Below are positions 10,401-19,481 of a stretch of DNA of 64,000 nucleotides, piece by piece. The DNA lies in contig NZ_CBVI010000012.1 of assembly GCF_000513195.1 (NCBI RefSeq), positions 1 through 64,000 on the forward strand. The letters run 5' to 3'. The DNA is from Bacteroides timonensis. GTDB lineage: Bacteria > Bacteroidota > Bacteroidia > Bacteroidales > Bacteroidaceae. A program made the position numbers and the translations under genes. The notes under the pieces are model-generated. The model was not told the DNA's origin. It saw only the letters and a program-made list of their open reading frames with translations, and made no database searches. The stretch's first letter is position 1, and each line of letters opens with the position of its first letter.

Positions 10401-10629
10401 CACCTTTATTGCATTTAATGGTAAAGTTACCATCTAAATCTGTAATACCACCAGTTGCTGTACCTTTCGTCTGCACAGTTACGCCAATCATTGGTTCATT
10501 GTTTTGGTCAACAACAACACCTGTCTGTGTAATTGTTTGAGCCATAAGATTAATACTCAAGACCAATGCTAATAGAACTAAAGATAACCGCCATAATAGC
10601 GATTTCGATTTGTGTTCTTTCTTTTTCAT
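7459..10629 (-). CDS. susC: SusC/RagA-family TonB-dependent oligosaccharide transporter
   Basis: 1056 residues. A signal peptide (about 1-30) is followed by a carboxypeptidase-regulatory-like domain (about 33-115), a TonB-box region (DEVVIVGFG, about 110-120), a plug domain (about 125-235, ending 'IYGARSANGVILITTKSG') and a C-terminal 22-strand-type barrel ending in an aromatic residue (Gly-Phe). It imports glycan fragments across the outer membrane using TonB energy. There is no STN signalling domain, so regulation should run through the HTCS and not an anti-sigma pathway. It is the first gene of the operon ending at 219. A 305-base untranslated region with a candidate HTCS operator precedes it. 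Confidence 0.97.
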   Translation of the reverse strand: MKKKEHKSKSLLWRLSLVLLALVLSINLMAQTITQTGVVVDQNNEPMIGVTVQTKGTATGGITDLDGNFTIKCNKGATLVFSFMGYKTVEHKASGQRMKIEMAEDAQALDEVVIVGFGSMNKKHITGSMTSVDSKILEEKNSVNVFDALQGAAPGMQIVSNSGAPGSSSFVSIRGASTFSDEGVSPLYVVDGVVVDNIDDISANDIKQIDVMKDAASSAIYGARSANGVILITTKSGESGKPRVDARYQHSFYTVARKLPQVNAFESRLSMAASDLNNPSKTLEKFSARTDSVGMQYSTNYYYQDLLFRTGGRDDASVQISGGSKGFKYRASLNYIGEKGVILESGNDKYTANVNVDYEPWKNIKFTTRVRLSYNKTNNIKETVLQDAMRRDPDMIIWYPDGELIPYYSSGGRRNPIAELKQKLDERSTYRGNFYQGITWTFTPWLRLDADISADYTSNRNLTFSSKYLEGSDNGKNTGADKSQQTWKYAGEAYLNFNKTIAKDHSLSAMVGSSFEVSNQLAYNIAGSFFLSEDIHYMNLATVKDVKNINTTGWDEAMVGVFGRVVYSWKSRYTVTGNLRFDGSSRFGKNNRWGSFPSVSAAWRISDEPFMRWANNILTDAKIRASYGITGNDKIGRYESQTVYTAGSQYYNSVGGIVPASKYGNPDLKWEQTKQTNIGVDLSFLNGRIMFVADYYIKKTSDLLSDYNLPSTTGYDKMRVNLASIENKGVELSLTATPVRTRDFSWSTTVNWWKNDNKILDLAREDYINSAWLIAAGKPAGLFYGYKNLGVYEYDASNAWTQDYKNRLTPVFKRDDEGNVVIGLNGQPTLEKYLNPDGTEYTGKIAQMKVNGVIAGGGDVIWYNKPNENGELDDVINSNDQTELGKANPDWFGSWGNTLTYKDFSLSFNFYVSWGGQVWNDLKRYYCSWGGNTHKQTPEYIMQGWKYPGEITSWYALNSKQRKTNNHSMSLSDQFLEDATFIRLQSVRLSYSVDPKFLGKTPLRSVQAYIYGNNLLTWTNYTGYDPELSGGVLTPGKDSSKYPRKREFGFGFNIGF

Positions 10630-10766
10630 TAAACTACTTTTTTAAATTAGACTTAAATTAACAAGGGATTTCACCTGAAATTCTTTTTGAGTTGTTCATA
10701 ATAGATTGTTTTTACATAATATCAATACATCATTTTTAAAGTTAAACATCATTGTTTTCCACACCG

Positions 10767-10833
10767 CAAACAAACAACAATTTCCTCAAACAAGATTTAA
10801 AGATTGTATCAAATGCTATCAATTATATCTCAA
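10767..10833 (-). promoter_or_regulatory. Candidate SusC operon promoter and HTCS operator
   Basis: The 305-base gap 10630-10934 holds no gene. Read on the plus strand, TCAA occurs at 10809-10812 and 10830-10833 (TTGA half-sites 21 bp apart on the transcribed strand). At the same offset used by the other promoters here lies CAAACAAA (10767-10774), a one-mismatch version of the CAAAnnTA complement of the Bacteroidetes -7 box. The bases after the first half-site (CAAATGCT) are the same as at the HTCS1 promoter (27520-27527). If used, transcription would start near 10760 and leave a leader of about 130 bases. The rest of the gap is AT-rich and I see no hairpin in it. Confidence 0.45.
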
Positions 10834-10934
10834 AGTGTTATAGACTGTAAACAGAATAAAGAATAACAATCTATAAACCAACATATTACCAACAATCACG
10901 ATTTTACAACAGCAAATTACAAGCTAATTCCGGC

Positions 10935-12491
10935 TTACTTAGTCAGTATTAGCAAGTCCATATTCCTATGACGAGCCATCAGTTGTGCTATATAAAGTGA
11001 ACGGGGGAAAACATTCTTCTCATTCTGTCCTTCCCAAACACCATCCGGACGATCGATGAAAACTCCCGGATATTTTTCACCCTTCATACCAAAGCTATAA
11101 TTATATCCTGATGTCCAGGGGCTCTGTACAGCAGCACGCTTCACACGACAGTTCCAAAGTACCTGAGTTACTCCGGCCCAGCCATGTCCACTTCCCATTT
11201 TACCACGATCCTGCACATTGATTTCTCCATCGGTAATCACATTATCATAAAGGGTTCCAACTGCCCAGCGATGGTGAGGACCTATATCCGCATAAGTTTG
11301 CGAAGCCGTACAATTATAAAATACATTGGGACCACATACACGTGCACCCGTCACATAGTCATGACGCCCCTCTGTACTCTGACAGTTCATAAACAGATTT
11401 TGCTGTCCCCAATTATTAAAAGAATATCGCAGTCCACCGGTTATCAGAGATTTTGTTTCTAGACAACGGCAATCCGTCACAGTTACATTCTTCGCATTGC
11501 GTTCACAACTTACCGCTGAATACCCGAAATAGCGACAAGTTAGATTACGCGCCCAGCAGTTTTCCACTTTATCGAACTGAACACCAATCCAACCATGCTC
11601 GTTATCCTCATAATGTTCAAATTCAGATTCCAAACACATATTAGTTACCCCGACTTCACTGATACGACCATCAAATGTATACTTAAAGACTTCACCACCG
11701 CCATATTTCTCTTCCATTTGCATTACTACCGGATTATCAATATAAATACGGTTACCTTCTACTTTTGTAATTTCACGTTCAAAAGAAAGATTATATTCCC
11801 GTGCTGTCCATTGGCGGGTTCCCTGGCGTTCAACGATTTGATCCATCTTAATATCATGTATCCAATTCTCTGTTCCCGGACGATAAACAATGATACGATC
11901 ACCCACTTTAAAATTTGCAGCAGAAGAAACCTGAAAAGAGTGTGTTCCCACTGGTACAAAAGCATCCGTAATCTTCACCCTTGTTCCGGATACTTCCTCC
12001 ATTCTACCATTACCAGATACTTCTATCAATGAAAAACGCTGCTTACCGATAGCCAATAGACGAGTTTCATTCACATTATCCCCTTCTCCGGTTAAAATTA
12101 CTCCACTTGCATTTATATGAATCGTTCCATGAACATGATATACTCCCCGTTTCAGCAGAACCGTTCCACGGTGTCCGTCTTTATCCGGTTGCATACGAGA
12201 TACTTCATCTATTGCATCCTGAATTCTCTGACGACTATCCCCTTTTTCCACAGGATATACAGTTTTTGTTACCGGATAATCAGGAATTGATTTATCACCA
12301 TGATGATAACCAACCCGGCTAAAATCCGGTATTGTATTTCCCTGTTTATCGGGATAATAAGCTAACTCCCCTTTCGGAGTAATTTTCACATAGCTGGATT
12401 GCCAGCCCGGAGGTAATTTGGTTTGAGCGGACACACTTACACAAAGTGCTATCGCCAGTACACCTCCTACAAGTTTCTTTACACGTTCCAT
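10935..12491 (-). CDS. Secreted right-handed beta-helix protein, candidate polysaccharide lyase or hydrolase
   Basis: 518 residues with a signal peptide (1-22, ending Val-Ser-Ala-Gln). Residues about 80-135 have the start of a pectate-lyase-3-type helix ('SRQRIQDAIDE', then 'GTVLLKRGVYHVHGTIHI'). From about 135 to 440 there are repeated short beta rungs rich in Asn and Cys (such as 'NVTVTDCRCLETKS' and 'NVFYNCTASQTYADIG'). An inserted, more globular segment lies around 185-265. No family-specific catalytic set can be named with confidence. It is the second gene of a two-gene unit with the GH95-like protein (14-base gap). The context with PL8, GH88 and GH105 suggests it cleaves, or helps bind, the uronate-containing backbone. 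Confidence 0.7.
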   Translation of the reverse strand: MERVKKLVGGVLAIALCVSVSAQTKLPPGWQSSYVKITPKGELAYYPDKQGNTIPDFSRVGYHHGDKSIPDYPVTKTVYPVEKGDSRQRIQDAIDEVSRMQPDKDGHRGTVLLKRGVYHVHGTIHINASGVILTGEGDNVNETRLLAIGKQRFSLIEVSGNGRMEEVSGTRVKITDAFVPVGTHSFQVSSAANFKVGDRIIVYRPGTENWIHDIKMDQIVERQGTRQWTAREYNLSFEREITKVEGNRIYIDNPVVMQMEEKYGGGEVFKYTFDGRISEVGVTNMCLESEFEHYEDNEHGWIGVQFDKVENCWARNLTCRYFGYSAVSCERNAKNVTVTDCRCLETKSLITGGLRYSFNNWGQQNLFMNCQSTEGRHDYVTGARVCGPNVFYNCTASQTYADIGPHHRWAVGTLYDNVITDGEINVQDRGKMGSGHGWAGVTQVLWNCRVKRAAVQSPWTSGYNYSFGMKGEKYPGVFIDRPDGVWEGQNEKNVFPRSLYIAQLMARHRNMDLLILTK

Positions 12492-12505
12492 TCTATTCTC
12501 AATTA

Positions 12506-14776
12506 TTAGTTTGTATATAAATTCAGTTCAATTTTTTCACCCGCTACAGTCGGTATTTGCAGATATTCTCCATAGAGAACGTCTGCTTTTCCGTTTTCCC
12601 GGATAACTTGCACAGGGCATCCTTTCCATGGATTCTCTATTTTACAGATACGTCCTTTCTCACTAACCAGAGTTACTCCCTGAATTAGTCCTTCTTTCAA
12701 AGTAGAAGTAACCAAAAACGCACCATAAGCTCTCAGATTCTCAAAAGATGCATCCTTCTTCTGATTCCAATTGGGGAAAACACGAATAACCCCCTCATAG
12801 CTTTGTAACAACATCTCATTAATAGTAAGAGGCACAGCGGCTAAAGTTTCGATGCCTCCCCCACCTTGCACAATCCAGGAATTGGGATATACATCCATCT
12901 CAATCCGCTTCTTCAAATAAGATAGAATCTTATCCGAGGGATACCCCACACGTACAGCTCCGGGATAACAAGTTTCAATTCCATTATTAGATGTATTTCC
13001 CCAATCATTCGGGTCACGTTGCTTTTCCGACCAATGTGCCACATCTTCCAATAAGATAGTATTGAAAGCCGCATCTGTCATGGGTCCCACAACACCTGCG
13101 GGGAGAATCAAGCCATGAATAGATACCCTGTTCAGCCCCGATGGGCGTACTTCTTTATCCTGAGGTCCCTTCTCCATATTCTTCAAACTTTGACGTCCGT
13201 CTTCTGTAATTCCTAATGGGTATTCACTCAGTTTATCCAAAATATCCTGCCAACGGGATTGACGTATCTTGTCAATGGAAAGGAAATCACTCATATCCAT
13301 CACACCCTGAAACAGCATACGAACCAAACCCAACGAAAGAGTTGAATTAAAATCACCTAACCGATTACGCCAGACACCTCCATTGCGTTTATTAGGCATC
13401 ACCTCGTTGAAATGATCCATACGAATGACATAACGTCCATTCTCTAGAGAGAGATAATCTTCCCAAAAATCCGCACAGGCCAGAAGATACGGATATACTT
13501 TACGGGCATACGCCTCATCATACGTACTGTAATATCGCATCAACATATTTCCAACACTAAACACCGCATTGATTTTCTGTCCCAGAAACTTATAACCACC
13601 ATCAATTGTATTTTCACGAGTAGAATACTTTTCCTGCATTTCTTCAGGAGTTAACGGCCACATAGCTGTACATAAACCTTTAGGACCGATACCCACCGGA
13701 TAATAGATACCTTTGCAATTCAGTAATTCCTGCGCATGCTTCCGTCCAGCCTCCATATAATCTAATAGAGGTTGATCAAAATTATCCGTCAGACTAATAT
13801 GATTGGAAGAAAATGACGCCCAGTAAGGTGCCTGATAATTATAATTCAGATGATAATCACCTCCCCATGCCGCTTCGTCACGCGTAACAAATGGTCCCCA
13901 TATACCAGGCGCAAACTTACCCTCACGGGAAGAACAAGCAAACAAATATTGCGACTGATAGTAATACTTTTCAAAATAACTATCACCTATATCAATATGA
14001 GACTGTTTCCAGAAATGATTCCACCAGGAACGGTGTTCTTTCCGTAATTGCTCAACACCCTCTTCCGTTACTTTCTCTGCTTCTGTAATTGCTTTGTTTT
14101 TCCAATCCGGTGTATCATGATTCGTATAAACAGATATAACCAATTGTACTTTCTTACCGGGAATCAAGAAGAATTCATCAGAACTTGAGTTTAGAGCCAA
14201 TGCCACATGAGTAGGCCAACGCAGCAATTCCGTATTTTCAAAGGAACGACTTACCCACATTACTTTATCTTTGCCTCCCGCCGTAGCCGAAGTATTACTT
14301 TCCGCAGCCCATAGACGCAAATGGGCAGTAACGGCTTTGTCCGATTGCAATTCTATAATAATCTTATTATCCGTTGCAGCAACCCATGCAGACAAATTCA
14401 ACTGACAATGAGGAGTTGTGAATTTAGTTCTGATTTCAGCAGATCCGGGCAATTGTTCCGCATAGTAAGTAGCTCCTTGCAGTTCTTTTATCTCTATATT
14501 CAGTCCACCCGGAAGCGCAATTCCTCCCGGATAAACAGGATAAGCCCTCCAAAAATCATTTTTACCAATATAAAAACAGAGTTTATCAGGAGTACCTCCC
14601 ATTGTGATACCGATATCTCCATTACCGGCTAAAGGAGCATCCGGAGTTTTGGTAGTGGGAACATGCTGTGGGGATGAGGTAAAGACAGCTTTATAGTTAT
14701 CAATGGCAAACTGAGCCTTCACCCCAATAGTGCTCAGCAATGCTACGCCCAAAATATAAGCCTTGTGTGTATTCAT
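12506..14776 (-). CDS. GH95-like (alpha/alpha)6-barrel glycoside hydrolase
   Basis: 756 residues with a signal peptide (1-21). The N-terminal beta-sandwich (about 25-250) opens with 'PDAPLAGNGDIGITMGG', equivalent to the 'PxGNGxxG' start of GH95 and related proteins. The barrel (about 265-670) contains 'WGGDYHLNYNYQAPYW', resembling the GH95 segment that carries catalytic residues, and 'RMDHFNEVMPN'. A C-terminal beta domain follows. GH95 members are alpha-L-fucosidases or alpha-L-galactosidases, but related families in Bacteroides are uncharacterised, so the sugar is not assigned. The gene begins an operon 18 bases downstream of the predicted transcription start, with a good -7 box at 14801. 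Confidence 0.65.
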   Translation of the reverse strand: MNTHKAYILGVALLSTIGVKAQFAIDNYKAVFTSSPQHVPTTKTPDAPLAGNGDIGITMGGTPDKLCFYIGKNDFWRAYPVYPGGIALPGGLNIEIKELQGATYYAEQLPGSAEIRTKFTTPHCQLNLSAWVAATDNKIIIELQSDKAVTAHLRLWAAESNTSATAGGKDKVMWVSRSFENTELLRWPTHVALALNSSSDEFFLIPGKKVQLVISVYTNHDTPDWKNKAITEAEKVTEEGVEQLRKEHRSWWNHFWKQSHIDIGDSYFEKYYYQSQYLFACSSREGKFAPGIWGPFVTRDEAAWGGDYHLNYNYQAPYWASFSSNHISLTDNFDQPLLDYMEAGRKHAQELLNCKGIYYPVGIGPKGLCTAMWPLTPEEMQEKYSTRENTIDGGYKFLGQKINAVFSVGNMLMRYYSTYDEAYARKVYPYLLACADFWEDYLSLENGRYVIRMDHFNEVMPNKRNGGVWRNRLGDFNSTLSLGLVRMLFQGVMDMSDFLSIDKIRQSRWQDILDKLSEYPLGITEDGRQSLKNMEKGPQDKEVRPSGLNRVSIHGLILPAGVVGPMTDAAFNTILLEDVAHWSEKQRDPNDWGNTSNNGIETCYPGAVRVGYPSDKILSYLKKRIEMDVYPNSWIVQGGGGIETLAAVPLTINEMLLQSYEGVIRVFPNWNQKKDASFENLRAYGAFLVTSTLKEGLIQGVTLVSEKGRICKIENPWKGCPVQVIRENGKADVLYGEYLQIPTVAGEKIELNLYTN

Positions 14777-14800
14777 AGTCTATAATCATTTATCTAAAAA

Positions 14801-14867
14801 CAAAAATAGACGTATCTTACCAACAAGGCTTGCAATATTATTTCAATCGTTTGGAGAAATGGTTCAA
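14801..14867 (-). promoter_or_regulatory. Promoter and candidate HTCS operator of the GH95-like operon
   Basis: Read on the plus strand: CAAAAATA at 14801-14808 (a perfect complement of TAnnTTTG), GG at 14827-14828 in the -33 region, and TCAA at 14843-14846 and 14864-14867 (21 bp apart). Without any gap, this 70-base stretch matches the HTCS1 promoter (27477-27546) at 41 positions by my count. It explains the 109-base gap between the PL8 stop and this operon. Confidence 0.6.
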
Positions 14868-14885
14868 AATGCGTTTTTTAACAAA

Positions 14886-17057
14886 TTAACCCACTATGAA
14901 AGTTGTTTTCCCCTTCTCTTTTCCTTCTGGAAGAGAAATACGTACCTTTTTATGATTCAACTCAAATTCTGCAACGTTTCTCTGTTGAGTCGGATCGGCA
15001 TAGCTTATTATGTACCGACCGGATTCATTTTTCCGTATCATATAGATTCCGGGAGTTTGAACATTCAATATCAAATCCGTACTTACAGTTAATTGTACCG
15101 GCTGATAAGCGGCCACCCAACAAGTAGTATTTCCTTCACTATAGACAGCCTGAACAGTAGCATCATTACGGAGTATCCGTATATCCGATAAATTAAAAGC
15201 AGCCACATTTTCTTTGTCCATTTCGGGCAATATCAAATATTGATATGCGCCTTGCTTAGGTGCAACGCCATGCGTCAAATAGATGGCGGTCACCTCTCCA
15301 TGTGTTTCTTCCGGGTGATACATTTGCATCACATCATACCATGATCCCGTACGTTTTGCTGTTTCAGCTACAACTTCATGAGTATTGCCCCATACAATAT
15401 ATCCTGTATGATCATGAAAATAGCGCTGTTCCTTTCCCTTAGCAGATTGCTTTGTATTCACAACATTCCATCGTGCATTTTCCCAAGAAAGCAGTTCCCC
15501 ATTTTTATGACATTGCTCTATAGAAGTGGTAACAACAAGATTACTATCTGCTTGTATGCCAGCTCCCAAACAAAGAATAAAGTCATCCGTACAAACCCAT
15601 GCCTTATGAGCCTTCACTCCGGAACGATCTAACTCCATAACGGTCATTCCTTGTTTTCCATCCGAAACAGCTCCTACAAAAGTTCCTTTATTACGAGGCT
15701 GATAACTTTTAATCAGAGGCATAGGCGCATTATCTTCGAAAGCTGTTACTCCCGGTAATTTCCGCCAGTCCCAAAGAGGAAAAATATCCAGATACTCCTT
15801 ACCATCTTTATAAATATAAGTAGCTCCATCTGCCATATAATACCCTTTCATATTATCGCCATTCATCATTTCCGTACCGATAATACGGTCAGAAGCCATT
15901 TTTATAGACGCCATCCAGGAAGGACGGCGATGAATTGTATAATCCGACTGCCAGAAATGCTTATGTCCTGTAAGCACATTCACTGCAGGTGCAGGATAAT
16001 TATCACGAAGCAAAGCTGTTGCCACAGCCACGCACTCATCTGATTCACCTCCACCTAACTCCGAGGCTGCAAATGCAAGACTCAGTGCTTTATGTACGGG
16101 AGCATGATGAAACAGTTGACGTCCCAAAGCATTCACATCCATCATTCCTTTCCAGATAACCCAACGATATCCCTTATCAATCAGTGTACTCAGAATACTC
16201 AACTGTTTATCATCAAATGCTAACGACGTCCCTGAAAATAGTCCAGAGAAGAAACTCATTCCAGATACGAACGAAAGCCCATAATTACCAAACTGCTGCT
16301 GAGCGCCATGCTGGTGAAAGCACCAATCGTCTTTTATACCTTCTGCCCCACCCTTGACTATTTCAGATGCAATGGTATCACGCGCCATCTTTACCAACTC
16401 ATAATCATTCTGCAATAATGCACGCATCATCACATTTCCGGCAAGCCATACCTTATTCTGTCCGGTCATTCCAAACTTAGCATTTTCCATTACAGTAATA
16501 GCGTTCTGTTTCTCCACAGGGGTCAACTGATCTTCAAACAAGATAAAAGCCGTACCTAGTGTTTTAGGAACACCTATTTGATTATACCACCAGTTCAAAC
16601 ATACCGGTTTAGCAGTAAACCAATAATTCAAAGCTTTATGAATAGCCGCTTCCACCTCCGAAGAATGATAGTAGGAAGTCTGATCAGAATTATAGAGTTT
16701 TACCAGCTCCAGAATACGTTCCGCATGAATTTTAGGCTCCCAACCGGAACGCTTTTTGTCATCGTAATTAATATCCGGCCATGTTCCGGCTTCCGTGAAA
16801 GAAGACAGATAAGTTTCTATTTTCTTTAAATCAAAAGGATATCGCTGATGTAACTCTACCACAACCTGATCCGAAATCTCTGTTTCCGGTTGAATAGACG
16901 AAAGGATGGACAATAAGCCAAACGGATCTTTACCGGAAGGAACCAACATTCGGGCATAATTTTGCTTGATACACACCAACTCATCCACACCACTTGCCTG
17001 TACAGTAACAGATACAAGTAATAGACTAATTATAATCAGTTTACGCAAAACTTTCAT
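14886..17057 (-). CDS. Polysaccharide lyase family 8 (PL8)
   Basis: 723 residues with a signal peptide (1-21). The (alpha/alpha)-toroid (about 25-370) has the PL8 signatures: 'NWWYNQIGVPKTLG' (conserved Asn-Trp-Trp), 'DDWCFHQHGAQQQFGNYG' with His250 and Tyr259 nine residues apart, as in chondroitin AC lyase (His225/Tyr234), and 'NALGRQLFHH' supplying the conserved Arg. The super-sandwich C-terminal domains run from about 380 to 715. The family cleaves uronate-containing chains (hyaluronan, chondroitin, xanthan) by beta-elimination, leaving an unsaturated uronate at the new end. GH88 and GH105 encoded in the same operon would remove that uronate. The exact substrate cannot be read from the sequence; the residues around the catalytic His differ from classical chondroitinases. 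Confidence 0.85.
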   Translation of the reverse strand: MKVLRKLIIISLLLVSVTVQASGVDELVCIKQNYARMLVPSGKDPFGLLSILSSIQPETEISDQVVVELHQRYPFDLKKIETYLSSFTEAGTWPDINYDDKKRSGWEPKIHAERILELVKLYNSDQTSYYHSSEVEAAIHKALNYWFTAKPVCLNWWYNQIGVPKTLGTAFILFEDQLTPVEKQNAITVMENAKFGMTGQNKVWLAGNVMMRALLQNDYELVKMARDTIASEIVKGGAEGIKDDWCFHQHGAQQQFGNYGLSFVSGMSFFSGLFSGTSLAFDDKQLSILSTLIDKGYRWVIWKGMMDVNALGRQLFHHAPVHKALSLAFAASELGGGESDECVAVATALLRDNYPAPAVNVLTGHKHFWQSDYTIHRRPSWMASIKMASDRIIGTEMMNGDNMKGYYMADGATYIYKDGKEYLDIFPLWDWRKLPGVTAFEDNAPMPLIKSYQPRNKGTFVGAVSDGKQGMTVMELDRSGVKAHKAWVCTDDFILCLGAGIQADSNLVVTTSIEQCHKNGELLSWENARWNVVNTKQSAKGKEQRYFHDHTGYIVWGNTHEVVAETAKRTGSWYDVMQMYHPEETHGEVTAIYLTHGVAPKQGAYQYLILPEMDKENVAAFNLSDIRILRNDATVQAVYSEGNTTCWVAAYQPVQLTVSTDLILNVQTPGIYMIRKNESGRYIISYADPTQQRNVAEFELNHKKVRISLPEGKEKGKTTFIVG

Positions 17058-17063
17058 TCCTGT

Positions 17064-18293
17064 TTATTTTTTCAATTGTTCTGTTTCCATTATAACAGCC
17101 GCCCACAATATACCGGCAACAGCCTCTTTGGCATTCAATATTTTGGGAACAGTAACATATTCTACAAAATTCTTTTTAATCACAACTCCATCACATGCTC
17201 CTATCACATCCAGTAAGCCTCTGTTATTCACTTGTATAAAAGGAAAGAGACTTTGATATCCCCTATATGCAACCGGAGTATATTCCTTTGCTTTTAAGAG
17301 CCCTAACTCTACACCACGCTGAATAGAGTATACAAACATAGCAGTTCCGGATGGATCTACAAAATTTAAAGGATTATCTCCCTTATCCACAACCATAAAC
17401 CAACCGCCTGTCTTCTTATCTTGCACTTCTTTCAGCCCTTTACACATTTTCAGATAAACATCAAGAACCTGCTGATAATCCGGATGTGTTTTGGGTAGTA
17501 AAGCCAGTAGTTCAGGTACCACTAAAGTGTACCACCCCATGCCTTCACTCCATACCTCCGGTGACAGTCCGGTAGTTTTATCCGCCCACACAGCCTTTTC
17601 AGGCTCTGTAGTCCATGCATGAAGGATAAGTCCATCCGGACGTTGCAAATGACGGGCAGCAGCAATAATATTCCTGCATGCCACATCATAGCAATAATCG
17701 GTTTCCCCCACATATTGTGCACAACGTATAAGGAACATCTGCATCATAAAAACACCATCTATCCACATATTAGGACTTCGGTTTCCGTGCCAAAACTGTC
17801 CATCGGAGCTGGGATATTGATCCACAGCTTTCAATATTTGCAAGGCAGCTTTCTTGTATTTCTCATCACCCGTACGCCCGTATAATGTACAAAAGGCCGA
17901 ACCGGTCATGAAATTATCGAGATTCGTCAATCCGCCTCCTTTGTAATTACCCGTTTCATCGACGAAATGATCCATATATTTCTTTATATATTCCAGATAC
18001 CTGCTATCGCCTGTCAATTGTCCCAAACGGTCTATAGCCTCAAACATGTATCCCTGCACATATGTATAGTCTTTCCAGTAAGCCATCCGATAATCCGGAT
18101 ATCTCGCCATGACAGTTTCCGACAAAGGTATAGCCAAATATTCCGGAGTAACTCCGGGGGTATATCCCAGTTTAGCTTCCGGCACTCCCTGAGAAGTAGT
18201 TCGCCGATAGCGGGTAGTAGTTTCCTGAGAATGACCCGTACCGACTGCACATACGATACAAACTCCTACTATTATTTTCCGTGTTATTATCAT
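17064..18293 (-). CDS. GH105 unsaturated uronyl (rhamnogalacturonyl-type) hydrolase
   Basis: 409 residues from the ATG at 18293, which gives a normal signal peptide (MIITRKIIVGVCIVCAVGTG). The frame extends only to a TTG at 18320. It has the (alpha/alpha)6 barrel of the YteR/GH88 clan, and the key motif is 'MWIDGVFMM' with Asp179 as the expected catalytic acid, as in YteR. Other hallmarks are 'SEVWSEGMGWY'-type (here 'PEVWSEGMGWY') and 'GGWFMVVDKGD'. These enzymes hydrate the double bond of delta-4,5-unsaturated uronates at the non-reducing end of lyase products. It lies 17 bases after the alginate-lyase-like gene and 6 bases before PL8, so it is in the same operon. Confidence 0.88.
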   Translation of the reverse strand: MIITRKIIVGVCIVCAVGTGHSQETTTRYRRTTSQGVPEAKLGYTPGVTPEYLAIPLSETVMARYPDYRMAYWKDYTYVQGYMFEAIDRLGQLTGDSRYLEYIKKYMDHFVDETGNYKGGGLTNLDNFMTGSAFCTLYGRTGDEKYKKAALQILKAVDQYPSSDGQFWHGNRSPNMWIDGVFMMQMFLIRCAQYVGETDYCYDVACRNIIAAARHLQRPDGLILHAWTTEPEKAVWADKTTGLSPEVWSEGMGWYTLVVPELLALLPKTHPDYQQVLDVYLKMCKGLKEVQDKKTGGWFMVVDKGDNPLNFVDPSGTAMFVYSIQRGVELGLLKAKEYTPVAYRGYQSLFPFIQVNNRGLLDVIGACDGVVIKKNFVEYVTVPKILNAKEAVAGILWAAVIMETEQLKK

Positions 18294-18310
18294 AGCATCA
18301 TTATTAATGA

Positions 18311-19477
18311 TTAAATCCAAATCAACGGATTACGTACAGGCAGATTACGCACCACTTCATCGGTTACAGGGAAATGCTCTAACTTCTCCCATGCTGACTG
18401 CCAGTTTTTATTATGAATCTGTAACGCACCGAATATCAGGAAAGGATGTGCTACCGGCCATTCATCCCAATACATTACATCTTTCGTATAATTCCATCTT
18501 TCTTTATCAATGACATAAGGATAGATAAAATTAATACCTTTCTCCATATTCTTACCTCCCTCTGCCGTATAAATCCATAAATTATCATTCTTATCCGAAA
18601 GCGTCTGGCATATTGTTGCCATGGCATCCAGATTAAATAAAGAATAACCATAAGGTTTTGTACGCGCTGTCTCTAACGGAAAACTTCCGTCTTCTGCCAT
18701 TTGCTTAGGTAAAAGTACTTCTTTATAACGCCGCTTACAAAAATCCATCATATCCTTATCACCGGCATAACGGGCAAATACAGCAGCCTGCATCACCCAA
18801 CAGGTACCATGATTATTCTTAGCATTCATCTCGTCTATGCCATACTGATGTGTGAACATCCATTTCAAATAATCAGCAAACCACTGTTTAGTAGACTTTA
18901 TATCATCCTTAGACAATACTCCAAGCTTTTCTAACTGCCATAACGATTGGGCTACTTCCATAAGATGTACCGTATCAATGATGCCAATACCACGTCCTGT
19001 AGCAATTCCCTTAATAGCTTGCGCATACTGCAAGTTAGGATTCATTTTCGTAGACTCATTCACAAACCAGGCACGCACATGCGCCAGTATCGCATCTACA
19101 TATTCTTTATCCTGAGTCAATAAATAAGCAGAGGTCAGATTACCTACGATTGAACTAAAACGTATCATAGCATGACGATGAGCTACAAAATTATCCGGAT
19201 TGGTCTCACCATCCCGACGCACATAAGGTCCGTCAGGGTTCAAAGTATCCGGCCACCAATAATCACCCTCCGAATAAAAATCATGTATATCCCCTGCACT
19301 TCGTTCCGCTATAAAGGCGGTAACCGTTACCGGCTCCTCCTTTATATTCATAGCGGCACGTTCCAGTATACCCTGCTTTAAAACGCACTTCACAAAATCT
19401 TTACCGTCTTTATCCGATGTACACGAAATAGCCAGAAAAGAACAGATCCCTAAAAATAACATACCTACCTTTTTCAT
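18311..19477 (-). CDS. Alginate-lyase-like (alpha/alpha) polysaccharide lyase, PL38/PF05426-type, lipoprotein
   Basis: 388 residues. The lipobox is Leu-Ala-Ile-Ser-Cys (Cys about 19), so it should be lipid-anchored. The body is all-alpha and carries 'YWWPDTLNPDGPYVRRDGETNP', the substrate-cleft signature of the alginate lyase superfamily, then 'AQAIKGIATGRGIGIIDT' and 'NAKNNHGTCWVMQ', whose Asn-Asn-His supplies the neutralising and catalytic positions in this fold. 'FPLETARTKPYGYSLFNLDA' contains the Arg and Tyr pair. Characterised relatives (PL38, PL5-like) cleave glucuronan or alginate. The gene ends 17 bases before GH105 and follows GH2 by 4 bases. Confidence 0.75.
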   Translation of the reverse strand: MKKVGMLFLGICSFLAISCTSDKDGKDFVKCVLKQGILERAAMNIKEEPVTVTAFIAERSAGDIHDFYSEGDYWWPDTLNPDGPYVRRDGETNPDNFVAHRHAMIRFSSIVGNLTSAYLLTQDKEYVDAILAHVRAWFVNESTKMNPNLQYAQAIKGIATGRGIGIIDTVHLMEVAQSLWQLEKLGVLSKDDIKSTKQWFADYLKWMFTHQYGIDEMNAKNNHGTCWVMQAAVFARYAGDKDMMDFCKRRYKEVLLPKQMAEDGSFPLETARTKPYGYSLFNLDAMATICQTLSDKNDNLWIYTAEGGKNMEKGINFIYPYVIDKERWNYTKDVMYWDEWPVAHPFLIFGALQIHNKNWQSAWEKLEHFPVTDEVVRNLPVRNPLIWI

Positions 19478-19481
19478 AATC

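Noticed and set aside
14886..17057. Naming PL8 a chondroitinase or hyaluronidase
   Set aside because: Catalytic residues only define the family; neighbouring residues differ, and no sulfatases or glycosaminoglycan-specific partners are present.
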